Counted from the stretch's first letter, positions 16,107 to 23,183 are shown. The stretch: 64,000 nt of DNA from Fusobacterium varium (GCA_021531615.1 JADYUE010000001.1:124001-188000), one strand, 5' to 3'. The notes: a model not told the origin generated them from the sequence alone. Made by a program: numbers and translations.

Positions 16107-16505
16107 TTGGAGAAAAAAAGTTTTATTATAAATGAATTAAATTCAATCTTAGAAAAGATTAATCTTTATTGTGATAAAGAAAAATATAAAATTCTATTTA
16201 CTGTTAATAACGGATTTATTAAAGCTGATTTATATTTAAGTATTAGCGATTCAAAACCTAATGATATAGACTTATTGCCACCATACTTTTGTGAAAATCA
16301 AGAGCTTACATTAGATATGTGTAGATATAAAGCTCTTTTCACAACACCAAAAGGAAAATTCCCGCTTATATCTTCAAATGATGTTTTAGCACTAAAAAAT
16401 GTAACTTTTTTTAGTAATGGGAAAACTTTTAATTTACCTTGTTTTTTATTATTTGTAGATAAAATTATTGGTGTAAATATAGTCAGTTCTGATTTTACTA
16501 TTTAA
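16107..16505 (+). CDS. Prophage accessory protein, unknown function (TTG start)
   Basis: A 132-residue protein read against the direction of the phage operon, from a TTG start with AGGAGG 5 bases upstream and its own consensus promoter. It has a mixed alpha/beta pattern with a ...GFIKADLYLSISDSKPNDID stretch and no signal or membrane segment. No family recognised. Its isolation, own promoter and position near the repressor fit a lysogenic-conversion (moron) gene, for instance superinfection exclusion or defence; that role is inferred. The gene is flanked by GTGGCTCTATA and its inverted copy (16086-16096 and about 16511-16522). Confidence 0.65.
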   Translation: MEKKSFIINELNSILEKINLYCDKEKYKILFTVNNGFIKADLYLSISDSKPNDIDLLPPYFCENQELTLDMCRYKALFTTPKGKFPLISSNDVLALKNVTFFSNGKTFNLPCFLLFVDKIIGVNIVSSDFTI

Positions 16506-16529
16506 TTTTTATAGATAGAGCCACTATTT

Positions 16530-16763
16530 TTAGTAGTAAGGTTTGTAATTACTATCATTTCTTTTCAAAAGTTCTATATATTTTGTTTGTGCCATTCTTA
16601 CTTTTCTCATAAATTCTCTCACTTTTTCTTTATTTATATCGCCTTCCATCAATTTTTTATAATTTTCATTTAATTCATTTCCAATATTTGCTATTTCTAT
16701 ATCTATATTATTTTCAATATTGGAATTTATCTCCTCTCTTATTTCAATTTTTATTTTAATCAT
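16530..16763 (-). CDS. Small acidic prophage protein, convergent partner of 16107..16505
   Basis: A 77-residue charged helical protein with GGAG upstream of the ATG. It points towards the plus-strand gene 16107..16505, with stops 24 bases apart. Its 5' leader contains the 44-base sequence that is repeated before gene 17185..17583. No domain recognised. Confidence 0.6.
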   Translation of the reverse strand: MIKIKIEIREEINSNIENNIDIEIANIGNELNENYKKLMEGDINKEKVREFMRKVRMAQTKYIELLKRNDSNYKPYY

Positions 16764-16781
16764 TCTTTTCTCCTTTTTGGA

Positions 16782-16825
16782 ATTTATGGCACTTTACAGA
16801 GTGGTTGCCAAACTCCTCGCTTATA
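16782..16825 (-). repeat. Leader repeat, copy 1
   Basis: A 44-base sequence about 20 bases upstream of the 77-residue gene. It agrees with 17604-17647 at about 40 of 44 positions. On the minus strand it contains GCGAGGAGT and two mutually exclusive small hairpins (GAGT/ACTC and GGCA/TGCC) kept in both copies. It may be an RNA control element or part of a recombination site. Confidence 0.65.
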
Positions 16826-16826
16826 C

Positions 16827-16855
16827 TTGTTTTTCCTTCTCCAAAAAGTTATAAT
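16827..16855 (+). promoter_or_regulatory. Promoter of accessory gene 16882..17208
   Basis: TTGTTT, 17 bases, TATAAT, nearly identical over its whole length (including spacer) to the promoter at 16049-16077. It lies back to back with leader repeat copy 1. Confidence 0.7.
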
Positions 16856-16881
16856 TAAAAGAAAACTTTTGGAGGTATTCT

Positions 16882-17208
16882 GTGAAAAACAAACCATCTC
16901 TTATAGAGACTGCAAAACTCTTACAAGAATATTTTAAATATAATCAAGGTATTTCATTTGGAAATATCGACTCAACAAACCCTTTAAAAAGTAATGAAGC
17001 ACATCTTAAAAATATGAAATTACTTTCTTTTTTTGGTGCTATAAAAAATTTTCATGGTTCTTTTTTACCTAATGGAAACCAATTAAATTATTTTATAAAG
17101 TATAAACTTACTGTAAAAATTATTACTATGCTATGCCCTATCATAGTTGGAATAATTACTTTTTTAGCTACTTTAATATCTATATTAGATTTTTTTATAT
17201 CCCACTAA
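16882..17208 (+). CDS. Prophage accessory protein with C-terminal membrane anchor (GTG start)
   Basis: A 108-residue protein from a GTG start with GGAGG 8 bases upstream. Residues 1-75 are soluble; residues about 80-105 are one hydrophobic helix (MLCPIIVGIITFLATLISIL), so it is probably a tail-anchored inner-membrane protein. Its 3' end overlaps the convergent gene 17185..17583 by 24 bases. Second of two equivalent cassettes driven by a duplicated promoter. Exclusion of other phages is a plausible but unproven role. Confidence 0.6.
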   Translation: MKNKPSLIETAKLLQEYFKYNQGISFGNIDSTNPLKSNEAHLKNMKLLSFFGAIKNFHGSFLPNGNQLNYFIKYKLTVKIITMLCPIIVGIITFLATLISILDFFISH

Positions 17209-17583
17209 GCAAGAATGTTCTTCAAAAAATTTTATTCCATTTTTTTCTATTAAATATTCAAAGTCTTCTACTCCATTTATCACAAAAGAAGAACTACGAA
17301 TATATTTTATAAATACAACTACTTCTATTTTTCCTTTTAATTCTTCGTTATATTCCTGTATTCTTGTCTTGTAATAATCTTTCAAGGGAGTTTCTAAGTC
17401 TGTTTCAAGTATGATTTCTCCCTCTTTTAAAGATACTATTTTTTTTATATCCTTTTTGGAAAGTTTACCAGTTCCCTCAAATTCAAGTTTAAAGTTTCTC
17501 CGTTCACTTTTTATTAACTTTATTAGTAAATAAAAGTAAAAACAGGTTTCTAAACAATCCGCTATCAATTTAAGTTTTTCCAT
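17185..17583 (-). CDS. First early-operon accessory protein, unknown function
   Basis: A 132-residue protein with a short hydrophobic N-terminal stretch (CLETCFYFYLLIKLI) and a soluble alpha/beta remainder. It is the first minus-strand gene after the repressor region and so probably the first product of the lytic (early) transcript. AGGAGG stands 8 bases before the ATG. Its leader carries copy 2 of the 44-base repeat. No family recognised. Confidence 0.6.
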   Translation of the reverse strand: MEKLKLIADCLETCFYFYLLIKLIKSERRNFKLEFEGTGKLSKKDIKKIVSLKEGEIILETDLETPLKDYYKTRIQEYNEELKGKIEVVVFIKYIRSSSFVINGVEDFEYLIEKNGIKFFEEHSCLVGYKKI

Positions 17584-17603
17584 CTTTCAAGCCTCCTTTC
17601 CTC

Positions 17604-17647
17604 ATTTATGGCACTTTACAGAGTTATTGCCGAACTCCTCGCTTGTA
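17604..17647 (-). repeat. Leader repeat, copy 2
   Basis: Second copy of the 44-base leader (about 40 of 44 identical to 16782-16825), placed just upstream of gene 17185..17583. The same GAGTT/AACTC and GGCA/TGCC hairpin options are present. Confidence 0.65.
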
Positions 17648-17749
17648 AAATTATTTTTTAAAGTTTGTAATTTTAAATTTAAGCTGTTTTTATTTGTTAA
17701 CTTCTATCATTCCTCCTTTATTTTTTGATACTTTTTTATAAAATATTAT

Positions 17750-17778
17750 TTTATATTTTTTTATCATTTGATTGTAAA
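17750..17778 (-). promoter_or_regulatory. Candidate phage early (lytic) promoter
   Basis: On the minus strand TTTACA, 17 bases, TATAAA, about 165 bases upstream of the first early gene. It lies between the repressor operators and the early genes. The gap 17648-17971 holds promoters and operators only; no gene was seen in it. Confidence 0.5.
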
Positions 17779-17795
17779 AAATAAAGATACTTTTC

Positions 17796-17826
17796 TGTAA
17801 ATCTGTATCCACGACAATGATTTACA
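17796..17826. promoter_or_regulatory. Inverted repeat, possible phage operator
   Basis: TGTAAATC and GATTTACA are separated by 15 bases, just upstream of the candidate early promoter and 4 bases from the repressor promoter. A binding site for the repressor or another early regulator is likely. Confidence 0.5.
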
Positions 17827-17828
17827 AT

Positions 17829-17857
17829 TTGTATCACAGATAAAAAAATGGTATAAT
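17829..17857 (+). promoter_or_regulatory. Promoter of the phage repressor
   Basis: TTGTAT, 17 bases, TATAAT on the plus strand. Transcription would start near 17863 and run into the 18-bp inverted repeat at 17883-17937, so the repressor could control its own synthesis. Confidence 0.65.
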
Positions 17858-17882
17858 AAATTAAGTGTAATATTTATATTCT

Positions 17883-17937
17883 TGTTAAACTTTAAGTATA
17901 ACTTATCTTGTCCTTAGTATATACTAAAAGTTTAACA
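17883..17937. promoter_or_regulatory. Large inverted-repeat operator before the repressor gene
   Basis: Two 18-base arms (17883-17900 and 17920-17937) match as inverted repeats with one mismatch (TGTTAAACTTTAAGTATA and the complement of TGTTAAACTTTTAGTATA), separated by 19 bases. It lies in the leader of the repressor gene. Autoregulation by the repressor is the simplest reading. Confidence 0.65.
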
Positions 17938-17971
17938 TTGTCAAATTTTTTTTAGAAAGGAGTTGAACTTT

Positions 17972-18595
17972 ATGTATAACTTAGCCCAAAATATAGCTAA
18001 TATAAGGATTAAAAAAATGTATACACAAAAAGGGCTTGCAGATGCTTTAGGAGTAAGTAAAGGAACAATTACAAGCTATGAAGCAGGAGTAAGAGTTCCT
18101 CCTATTGATAAATTAGAAGAAATGGCTAAATTATTTAATATTAAAATTACAGATTTTTTTGTTGATAATATTGAAAATATTAATTTTTTTGAAAAGTGTT
18201 CTACTAATAGTAGGATACCCATTGTTTCTCATGCATCAGCAGGAACTGGAAAAGGTACTTTTGAAGGAGATGAAATTCTTGATTATTTAGAGCTACCTGA
18301 TAAAATAGGAAAAAAAGGAGATTTTGGAACTTATGTTATTGGCGATTCGATGTCTCCTAAAATTTTAGATGGAGATATTGTTTTTATAAAAAAGATGGAT
18401 AGTCTTGATGATGGAGATATTGGTCTATTTAAGTTAAATGAACAAATTTTTATAAAAAAGTTCAAATACAATCCCTTTACAGAAGAAACATTTTTAATGC
18501 CTATTAATAAAGAATATAATATTATTCCAATAAAATCTTCAGATGATTTTTCTGTAATAGGTAAAGTTATTTGTAAGTTAGATTATAATTTTTAG
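17972..18595 (+). CDS. LexA/CI-type phage repressor (HTH plus S24 peptidase)
   Basis: About 207 residues. An HTH_3 domain at residues 5-60 (QKGLADALGVSKGTITSYEA) is followed by a LexA-like S24 peptidase domain. It has a likely Ala-Gly self-cleavage site (SHASAGTGKG), nucleophile Ser in GDSMSPKILDGD and a following Lys region (IFIKKFKYN). It should keep the prophage silent and be cleaved during DNA damage. This differs from Mu's own non-cleavable c repressor. AAAGGAG lies 9 bases before the ATG chosen. It is transcribed away from the early genes. Confidence 0.9.
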   Translation: MYNLAQNIANIRIKKMYTQKGLADALGVSKGTITSYEAGVRVPPIDKLEEMAKLFNIKITDFFVDNIENINFFEKCSTNSRIPIVSHASAGTGKGTFEGDEILDYLELPDKIGKKGDFGTYVIGDSMSPKILDGDIVFIKKMDSLDDGDIGLFKLNEQIFIKKFKYNPFTEETFLMPINKEYNIIPIKSSDDFSVIGKVICKLDYNF

Positions 18596-18815
18596 TGTTC
18601 TATTTCAACTAGGGGACTATTTGTCCCCTAGTTGATTTTATATTGATTTTACTAGGTTTTTGATAAATATCTATATTTTTTATCTGTAATTTTTCAGGAT
18701 TTTTTATAATTTTTAGTGTTCTATTTCAACCAGTCATTATTTGATAACTGGTTGATTTTATATTGATTTTACTAGGTTAGTATAGTTTTTATAAGAATAT
18801 ATACTTTTTATCTGA
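18583..18815 (+). repeat. Tandem ~121-bp repeat with covarying hairpins at the repressor 3' end
   Basis: The last codons of the repressor plus about 100 following bases recur 121 bases further on (18583 and 18704). Each copy holds a hairpin: a perfect 12-bp stem at 18606-18634 and an 8-bp stem at 18727-18754. The T-A pair of the first has become C-G in the second, so pairing is preserved despite changes. Both are followed by the same T-rich tail. They probably act as repressor terminators; a role as transposase sites at the phage end is possible. Confidence 0.65.
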
Positions 18816-18842
18816 AGTTACTTATACCATTTTTGCCTTGTG

Positions 18843-18878
18843 AACAGTCTTATCTTTTCAGGCTGTTTTTTATTTTTC
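18843..18878 (+). terminator. Intrinsic terminator near the prophage end
   Basis: AACAGTC and GGCTGTT form a 7-bp stem (one G-U) followed by a long T-rich tract. It would stop plus-strand transcription from the repressor side. Confidence 0.65.
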
Positions 18879-19224
18879 TTGATTTTAACAAGGTTTATAA
18901 ACACTGTTCAAAGGCTTCTGCAAAAATGCCGTTTTTCTCCTGATGCACACTGTCAATTTTTCCAAAAAATAAAAAAAGAATGTAAAAAACCTTTTCTCGA
19001 ACAAGGTTCCGAACATTCTCGAACATTCCCACGATTTTTCATTTACACTGTCCACATTCCTATTTTTTTCCCATTTTTTCCCGTAATATTTTCATTTTGT
19101 TTCAGTAATTTTCACAGTGTTATTTTCCTATAAATCCCTATTATATCTAGCTTTCTTTAATATTCTTTTTATTTTTTCTCTTTTATCATATCATATTACC
19201 CCCCACACCTGTTCCTGATAAGGA
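18879..19224. other. Gene-free prophage end region with short repeated motifs
   Basis: No convincing gene is present. The stretch contains repeated short words: ACACTGT near 18900, 18946 and 19041, its inverse ACAGTGT near 19113, and CGAACA/CGAACATTC three times near 18998-19026. Multiple short sites are what a Mu-type transposase needs at a phage end. The prophage/host border is probably between here and the CRISPR array, but the exact base cannot be fixed from one end. Confidence 0.4.
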
Positions 19225-19917
19225 ATTTACAATCCTCCAAGGTTAAATAAAAACAAGCATTTTCTAGCTCTTTAATCCATGAGGGAGAAGATTTACAATC
19301 CTCCAAGGTTAAATAAAAACGGATTAAATGCTGCTATGTTAGCTTGTCCTATTACTATTTACAATCCTCCAAGGTTAAATAAAAACGAATATAGAATAGA
19401 TATAAGATTGTCAAGTAAAGAAATTTACAATCCTCCAAGGTTAAATAAAAACCTTCATCTATACCACCAGAGCCATTTCTATTTTTAAATTTACAATCCT
19501 CCAAGGTTAAATAAAAACCAAATAAATGAAATTATAAAGAAGAGAAGAAAAGAACATTTACAATCCTCCAAGGTTAAATAAAAACTTTTACCAACAGAGT
19601 AAATATTTACTTCTCTGTTATCATTTACAATCCTCCAAGGTTAAATAAAAACCATACAAATATATCCCATCTTCCTTGCTCTCTAACTTATTTACAATCC
19701 TCCAAGGTTAAATAAAAACAGTTTCTTTATACAGAGGAGTTCCACCTTCAACTGTATTTACAATCCTCCAAGGTTAAATAAAAACGAGAAAATGTTAAAC
19801 CTTCTAGCATGGCTAACGATCTATTTACAATCCTCCAAGGTTAAATAAAAACTTTGACACTCCATTTTTATAATTCCTTCATCATCAATTTACAATCCTC
19901 CAAGGTTAAATAAAAAC
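19225..19917 (-). CRISPR. CRISPR array, 11 repeats of 30 bp and 10 spacers
   Basis: Eleven identical copies of a 30-base repeat (plus strand ATTTACAATCCTCC then AAGGTTAAATAAAAAC) begin at 19225, 19291, 19357, 19423, 19489, 19556, 19623, 19690, 19756, 19823 and 19888. Spacers are 35-37 bases and all different. The reverse complement (GTTTTTATTTAACC...GGATTGTAAAT) resembles type I-B repeats of clostridia and fusobacteria, which end in TGTAAAT, so transcription is probably leftward with the leader at 19918 onwards. No cas gene lies in the window. Repeat identity to both ends suggests an active or recently active array. Confidence 0.97.
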
Positions 19918-20092
19918 AGATACTCTAACTATCCTTTAACTTATAATACCTTTTTTTATTATTATTGTCTACTTAAAAATTTATAAAAAATTTTTTTCTA
20001 TTCTTTTTTCTTTTATAATAAAAAAATATTTAAAAGCTATAAATTAAAATTGCTTGTCTATCCTTAACTTTTTTTACATTATCAAAGGTTGA
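19918..20092 (-). other. AT-rich CRISPR leader
   Basis: An A/T-rich untranslated stretch of about 170 bases with long T and A runs adjoins the presumed first repeat. It is the expected place of the leader promoter and adaptation signals. No gene is seen. Confidence 0.5.
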
Positions 20093-20128
20093 CAATAAAA
20101 AAGCACCCTTATCAAAGGACTTAGGTGC
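20093..20128 (-). terminator. Terminator of the HU gene
   Basis: On the minus strand GCACCT pairs with AGGGTGC-type sequence (20103-20108 and 20123-20128) and is followed by six T. It lies 26 bases after the HU stop. Confidence 0.65.
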
Positions 20129-20153
20129 AATCAACTATTATTAATTATAAAAA

Positions 20154-20429
20154 TTAGTTAATTTTATCAACTAAAGTTTTTCCAGGTTTAAATTTAACTG
20201 TTTTCTTAGCTTCAATTTTGATTTCTTCTCCAGTTTTAGGGTTTCTTCCAACTCTTTCAGCTCTTTCAACAATTTCAAATTTTCCCCATCCGATAAAGTT
20301 TAATTCTTCTCCTGCTGCTAATGTGTTTTCTATAGTTGTAAGGAAAAGATCAACTTTTCTTTCAGCCTCAGCTTTAGATGGGAATGCTCCTGTTTCAAAT
20401 AATACTTTTGCAAAATCTTTTTTTGTCAT
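20154..20429 (-). CDS. hup: Nucleoid protein HU
   Basis: A 91-residue HU/IHF-type DNA-bending protein. The family signature region is clear (GWGKFEIVERAERVGRNPKT, then GEEIKIEAKKTVKFKPGKTL), including the Pro that intercalates at the tip of the beta arm (GRNPKTGE). HU homodimers compact the chromosome. It is a single gene with its own terminator and AGGAGG site, lying between the CRISPR leader and a divergent amidase gene. Confidence 0.95.
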   Translation of the reverse strand: MTKKDFAKVLFETGAFPSKAEAERKVDLFLTTIENTLAAGEELNFIGWGKFEIVERAERVGRNPKTGEEIKIEAKKTVKFKPGKTLVDKIN

Positions 20430-20603
20430 TATATATATCCTCCTAAACTTAACTTAAAAATTTGCGCGTTCCTATTTTATATCATAAAATACAGATATTT
20501 TCAAACTTTTTTTAAAATTTTTCAATATTTTTTTGAATTTTACACAAATAAATAGTACAATGTATTAGAACAGAAAAAAATTTGTTTAAAATGAGGTAAT
20601 TTT

Positions 20604-21431
20604 ATGAAAAAAAGAGGTTTTGTTTTATTTTTTTTATCATTAATATTTTTTTCTTGTAGCCGAGTAAACTACAAAATTGATGATGAAAAATATAGAGCTG
20701 TTGGAAAAGATTCAAGAATTAAATATATTATTTTACACTATACAGCTACTAATAACGAAGTTGGAATTAGAGCTTTAACAGGTCCTAATGTTAGTGCTCA
20801 TTACTTAGTAACTTCTATAGATAAAGAACCTACATATGCCTTAGTTGATCATAATGAAAGAGCTTGGCATGCTGGTATAAGCGAGTTTGGTGGAAGGAAT
20901 AATATAAATGATACTTCTATTGGAATAGAAATTGTAAATATCGGAATAAGAAGTGTACCAGGGCAGCCTAAGACTAAAGGTTTTTTTAGACCTTACAATG
21001 AATATGTTCCTTTTACTGAAGGACAAATAAAAAAAGTTGCAGCATTGGTAAAAAAACTTTCTATTCAATACAATATCAACCCAAGATTTATTTTAGGTCA
21101 TTCAGATGTAGCACCTACTAGAAAAATTGATCCAGGTCCAAAGTTCCCTTGGAAAAGATTATACAAAGAGTATGGCATAGGTGCTTGGTATAATGAAAGT
21201 GACAAGGTTAAATTTATGAATGCTGAACTATTTAAAGTTACTCCTATCCCAGAAATAAAAGCTGAACTTAGAAGATATGGATACAAAATCAATAATACAG
21301 ATGAATGGGATGAAGAAAGTAAAAGAGTAGTTTACAATTTTAAAGCACATTTCAATCCTGATAATTTAAATGATACTATGGATTTAGAAACTTTTGCTAT
21401 AATTAAAGCACTAAATAAAAAATATAGATAA
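20604..21431 (+). CDS. N-acetylmuramoyl-L-alanine amidase, lipoprotein (Amidase_2, AmiD-like)
   Basis: A 275-residue protein with a lipoprotein signal (KKRGFVLFFLSLIFFSC, lipid Cys18) and an Amidase_2 domain. Zinc ligands and catalysis are recognisable: IILHYTAT (His45), ILGHSDVAPTRKIDPGPKFPW. The C-terminal 70 residues look like a peptidoglycan-binding helical domain (AELRRYGYKINNTDEWDEES). It resembles E. coli AmiD and should cut the amide bond between MurNAc and L-Ala in anhydro-muropeptides from the periplasmic face of the outer membrane. Confidence 0.9.
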   Translation: MKKRGFVLFFLSLIFFSCSRVNYKIDDEKYRAVGKDSRIKYIILHYTATNNEVGIRALTGPNVSAHYLVTSIDKEPTYALVDHNERAWHAGISEFGGRNNINDTSIGIEIVNIGIRSVPGQPKTKGFFRPYNEYVPFTEGQIKKVAALVKKLSIQYNINPRFILGHSDVAPTRKIDPGPKFPWKRLYKEYGIGAWYNESDKVKFMNAELFKVTPIPEIKAELRRYGYKINNTDEWDEESKRVVYNFKAHFNPDNLNDTMDLETFAIIKALNKKYR

Positions 21432-21446
21432 TTCTATAAAATTTCC

Positions 21447-21475
21447 TTGTATTAATCAACAAATAGTGGTAGAAT
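21447..21475 (+). promoter_or_regulatory. Promoter of the cold-shock gene
   Basis: TTGTAT, 17 bases, TAGAAT. The start near 21482 would give a leader of about 115 bases, long enough for the structured region described next. Confidence 0.6.
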
Positions 21476-21528
21476 AAGCATGTAGTAAAACCTTGATATA
21501 AATTAAACACTAAGTTTTTAACACTTTT

Positions 21529-21585
21529 CAAAAATTTTAGGGTTTGTTTTGTTCTTAATGGTTTTAGTTCTAAAATTTTTGGAGG
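21529..21585 (+). promoter_or_regulatory. Structured leader hairpin adjoining the cspA ribosome site
   Basis: CAAAAATTTTAG (21529-21540) and CTAAAATTTTTG (21570-21581) form a perfect 12-bp stem whose right arm runs into the GGAGG ribosome site (21581-21585). Being A-U rich, it could act as a temperature-sensitive switch in the cold-shock mRNA. The structure is seen; the function is inferred. Confidence 0.55.
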
Positions 21586-21595
21586 TGCATTAAAT

Positions 21596-21796
21596 ATGCT
21601 AAAAGGAACTGTAAAATGGTTTAACAAAGACAAAGGATTCGGATTCATTTCTGGAGAAGATGGAAACGATTATTTCGTTCACTACTCTAACATCAATGCA
21701 AAAGGATTCAGATCTCTAGAAGAAGGACAAGCTGTTACTTTCGAAGTTACTGAAGGAAACAAAGGTCCAGTTGCTTCTAACGTAACTGTTGCATAG
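21596..21796 (+). CDS. Cold-shock protein, CspA family
   Basis: A 66-residue protein that is entirely one cold-shock domain: RNP1-like [11 protein letters not shown] and RNP2-like DYFVHYSNI are present. Such OB-fold proteins bind single-stranded RNA or DNA and melt mRNA structure. It is monocistronic with a long leader and a very strong terminator, typical for csp genes. Length matches the family (65-70 residues). Confidence 0.97.
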   Translation: MLKGTVKWFNKDKGFGFISGEDGNDYFVHYSNINAKGFRSLEEGQAVTFEVTEGNKGPVASNVTVA

Positions 21797-21813
21797 TTTA
21801 AACACTGAAGAAT

Positions 21814-21845
21814 ATAGGGTACTGAAATTCAGTACCCTATTTTTT
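21814..21845 (+). terminator. Terminator of the cold-shock gene
   Basis: ATAGGGTACTGAA and TTCAGTACCCTAT form a near-perfect stem followed by TTTTT. Confidence 0.9.
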
Positions 21846-21861
21846 ATAATTGGAGGTAACT

Positions 21862-22026
21862 ATGAAAAAAATACATATAAAAAAAGATAAAAGAGCTAAC
21901 AATATAATTAATCTAGCAGTTAAAATATTTCTTTTTCCTCTATTTTTTTTCGGACTAATTTTAAGATGTTACGACAAAATCTTTAAAAAGAATAAAAGAA
22001 GAGAAAATATCATAGATATTTGGTAG
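21862..22026 (+). CDS. Small membrane protein, 54 residues
   Basis: A 54-codon frame with GGAGG 5 bases before its ATG. It has a basic N-terminus, one hydrophobic helix (INLAVKIFLFPLFFFGLIL) and a very basic C-terminus, so it is a single-span inner-membrane protein. It starts 20 bases after the csp terminator and ends 48 bases before tRNA-Leu. No family recognised. Confidence 0.6.
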   Translation: MKKIHIKKDKRANNIINLAVKIFLFPLFFFGLILRCYDKIFKKNKRRENIIDIW

Positions 22027-22074
22027 TAGTTTCTTTACAAAATAAAAGTAGTATGTTATACTTTCATTATGTGT

Positions 22075-22160
22075 GCATGGGTGGCGGAATGGTAGACGCG
22101 TAAGGTTGAGGTCCTTATTGGTAGTTTCCAGTGAGAGTTCAAGTCTCTTCCCGTGCACCA
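22075..22160 (+). tRNA. tRNA-Leu (anticodon GAG)
   Basis: An 86-base class II tRNA. The acceptor GCATGGG pairs with CCCGTGC before A and an encoded CCA. The anticodon loop TTGAGGT (stem TAAGG/CCTTA) gives anticodon GAG, leucine. A short variable arm (TTGGTAGTTTCCAG region) and a T loop GTTCAAG are present. Confidence 0.93.
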
Positions 22161-22214
22161 TTTAGATTTCAATAAAAAGTCTTTATAATATAAACAAACA
22201 TATATGTTTAGAAC

Positions 22215-22248
22215 AAACTTTCATAATTTTTGAAAGTTTTTTTATTTT
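22215..22248 (+). terminator. Terminator after tRNA-Leu
   Basis: AAACTTTCA and TGAAAGTTT form a 9-bp stem followed by a T-rich tract. The rest of 22161-22424 shows no gene. Confidence 0.8.
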
Positions 22249-22360
22249 ATAACCATATTTAACTATTCTATCTTTTTCCTTTTTCCAAACTTATTTAAGT
22301 ATTTTAATCTTTTTAACTTATCTATTTTTATTTCTTTGATTGATTATCACCTAAGTTTAT

Positions 22361-22405
22361 AAAAAAATACACCCTCCATCTCAATTACCTAAGACTTTGG
22401 GTGTA
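22361..22405 (-). terminator. Terminator of the SigH-like gene
   Basis: On the minus strand TACACCC and GGGTGTA pair around a loop and are followed by seven T. Confidence 0.65.
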
Positions 22406-22424
22406 ATATATAAGCTCTTTTATA

Positions 22425-23018
22425 TTAATCTTTATCATATTCATTTATAAAGTTTTTTAATTTTTTCTTGATTCTCTGTATAGTATTATCCACTGATTTA
22501 AGCTCTCTACCAGTTTTTTCTGCTATCTCTGTATAAGTCATCTCTGCAAGCATATATTCAAAAATTTCATTCTCCATTTTACTTAGATGAGTTTTTAAAT
22601 ATTCATTTAAATATCTCATCTTCTCTTTTCCTAAGTAAATCTCTTCTGGATTATAAAAAGCAAAAGAACGATTTTCATATGTTACATCAAGATCTTCATC
22701 ACTTTCATTTGTATTAGACATTGCTAAATTTAAAATCCTATTTTTTCCTGAATTTGAATTTTTTATAGCAGTTATAATTTGACGTTTAATACATAAAATA
22801 GCAAAAGTAGAAAAAGAAGCTTTTTTTGATTCATCATAGGCATTGATAGCTTTTAAAAGTCCTATTCTTGCCTCCTGTAATACATCCTCCTTATCAGCAC
22901 CATAGAAAAAATAATTTTTTGTTTTTAGTAGAATCAATTGTTTAAATTCTCTAAAAATTTGTTGCATAGCATCTTCATCACCATTTTTTGCTGCATGAAT
23001 AGTTTGAATGTTTATCAT
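22425..23018 (-). CDS. SigH-like alternative sigma factor
   Basis: A 197-residue sigma-70 family protein. Region 2 is clear (EDVLQEARIGLLKAINAYDE, then ASFSTFAILCIKRQIITAIK) and region 4 ends the protein (MTYTEIAEKTGRELKSVDN, TIQRIKKKLKNFI). The length and the NYFFYGADKEDVLQEA motif resemble Bacillus SigH. The regulon here is unknown. It stands alone with its own terminator. Confidence 0.85.
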   Translation of the reverse strand: MINIQTIHAAKNGDEDAMQQIFREFKQLILLKTKNYFFYGADKEDVLQEARIGLLKAINAYDESKKASFSTFAILCIKRQIITAIKNSNSGKNRILNLAMSNTNESDEDLDVTYENRSFAFYNPEEIYLGKEKMRYLNEYLKTHLSKMENEIFEYMLAEMTYTEIAEKTGRELKSVDNTIQRIKKKLKNFINEYDKD

Positions 23019-23183
23019 TTCTCCCTCCTAAAAATATTTTTTAGTCCTGACTGTAGAAATTGATAAAATCCTTACCCAGTATATAAGATTGTTTTACGTG
23101 TATATTATATAAAATTTTAAATTTTTTGCAATAGTAAAAAACAATTTTTTTATGGTAAAAAGATACTTATAATGTTTTTCATG

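Noticed and set aside
18840-19133. 97-codon open frame on the plus strand in the prophage end region
   Set aside because: No ribosome site at its start, very Phe-rich low-complexity product, and it overlaps a terminator and repeated short motifs; more likely non-coding.
19279-19488. Open frame across the CRISPR repeats
   Set aside because: It merely translates the repeat unit (IYNPPRLNKN) several times; it is an artefact of the array.
19255-19887. Self-targeting spacer against the neighbouring prophage
   Set aside because: No match to the visible prophage was noticed by eye; a proper alignment over both strands would be needed, so no claim is made.
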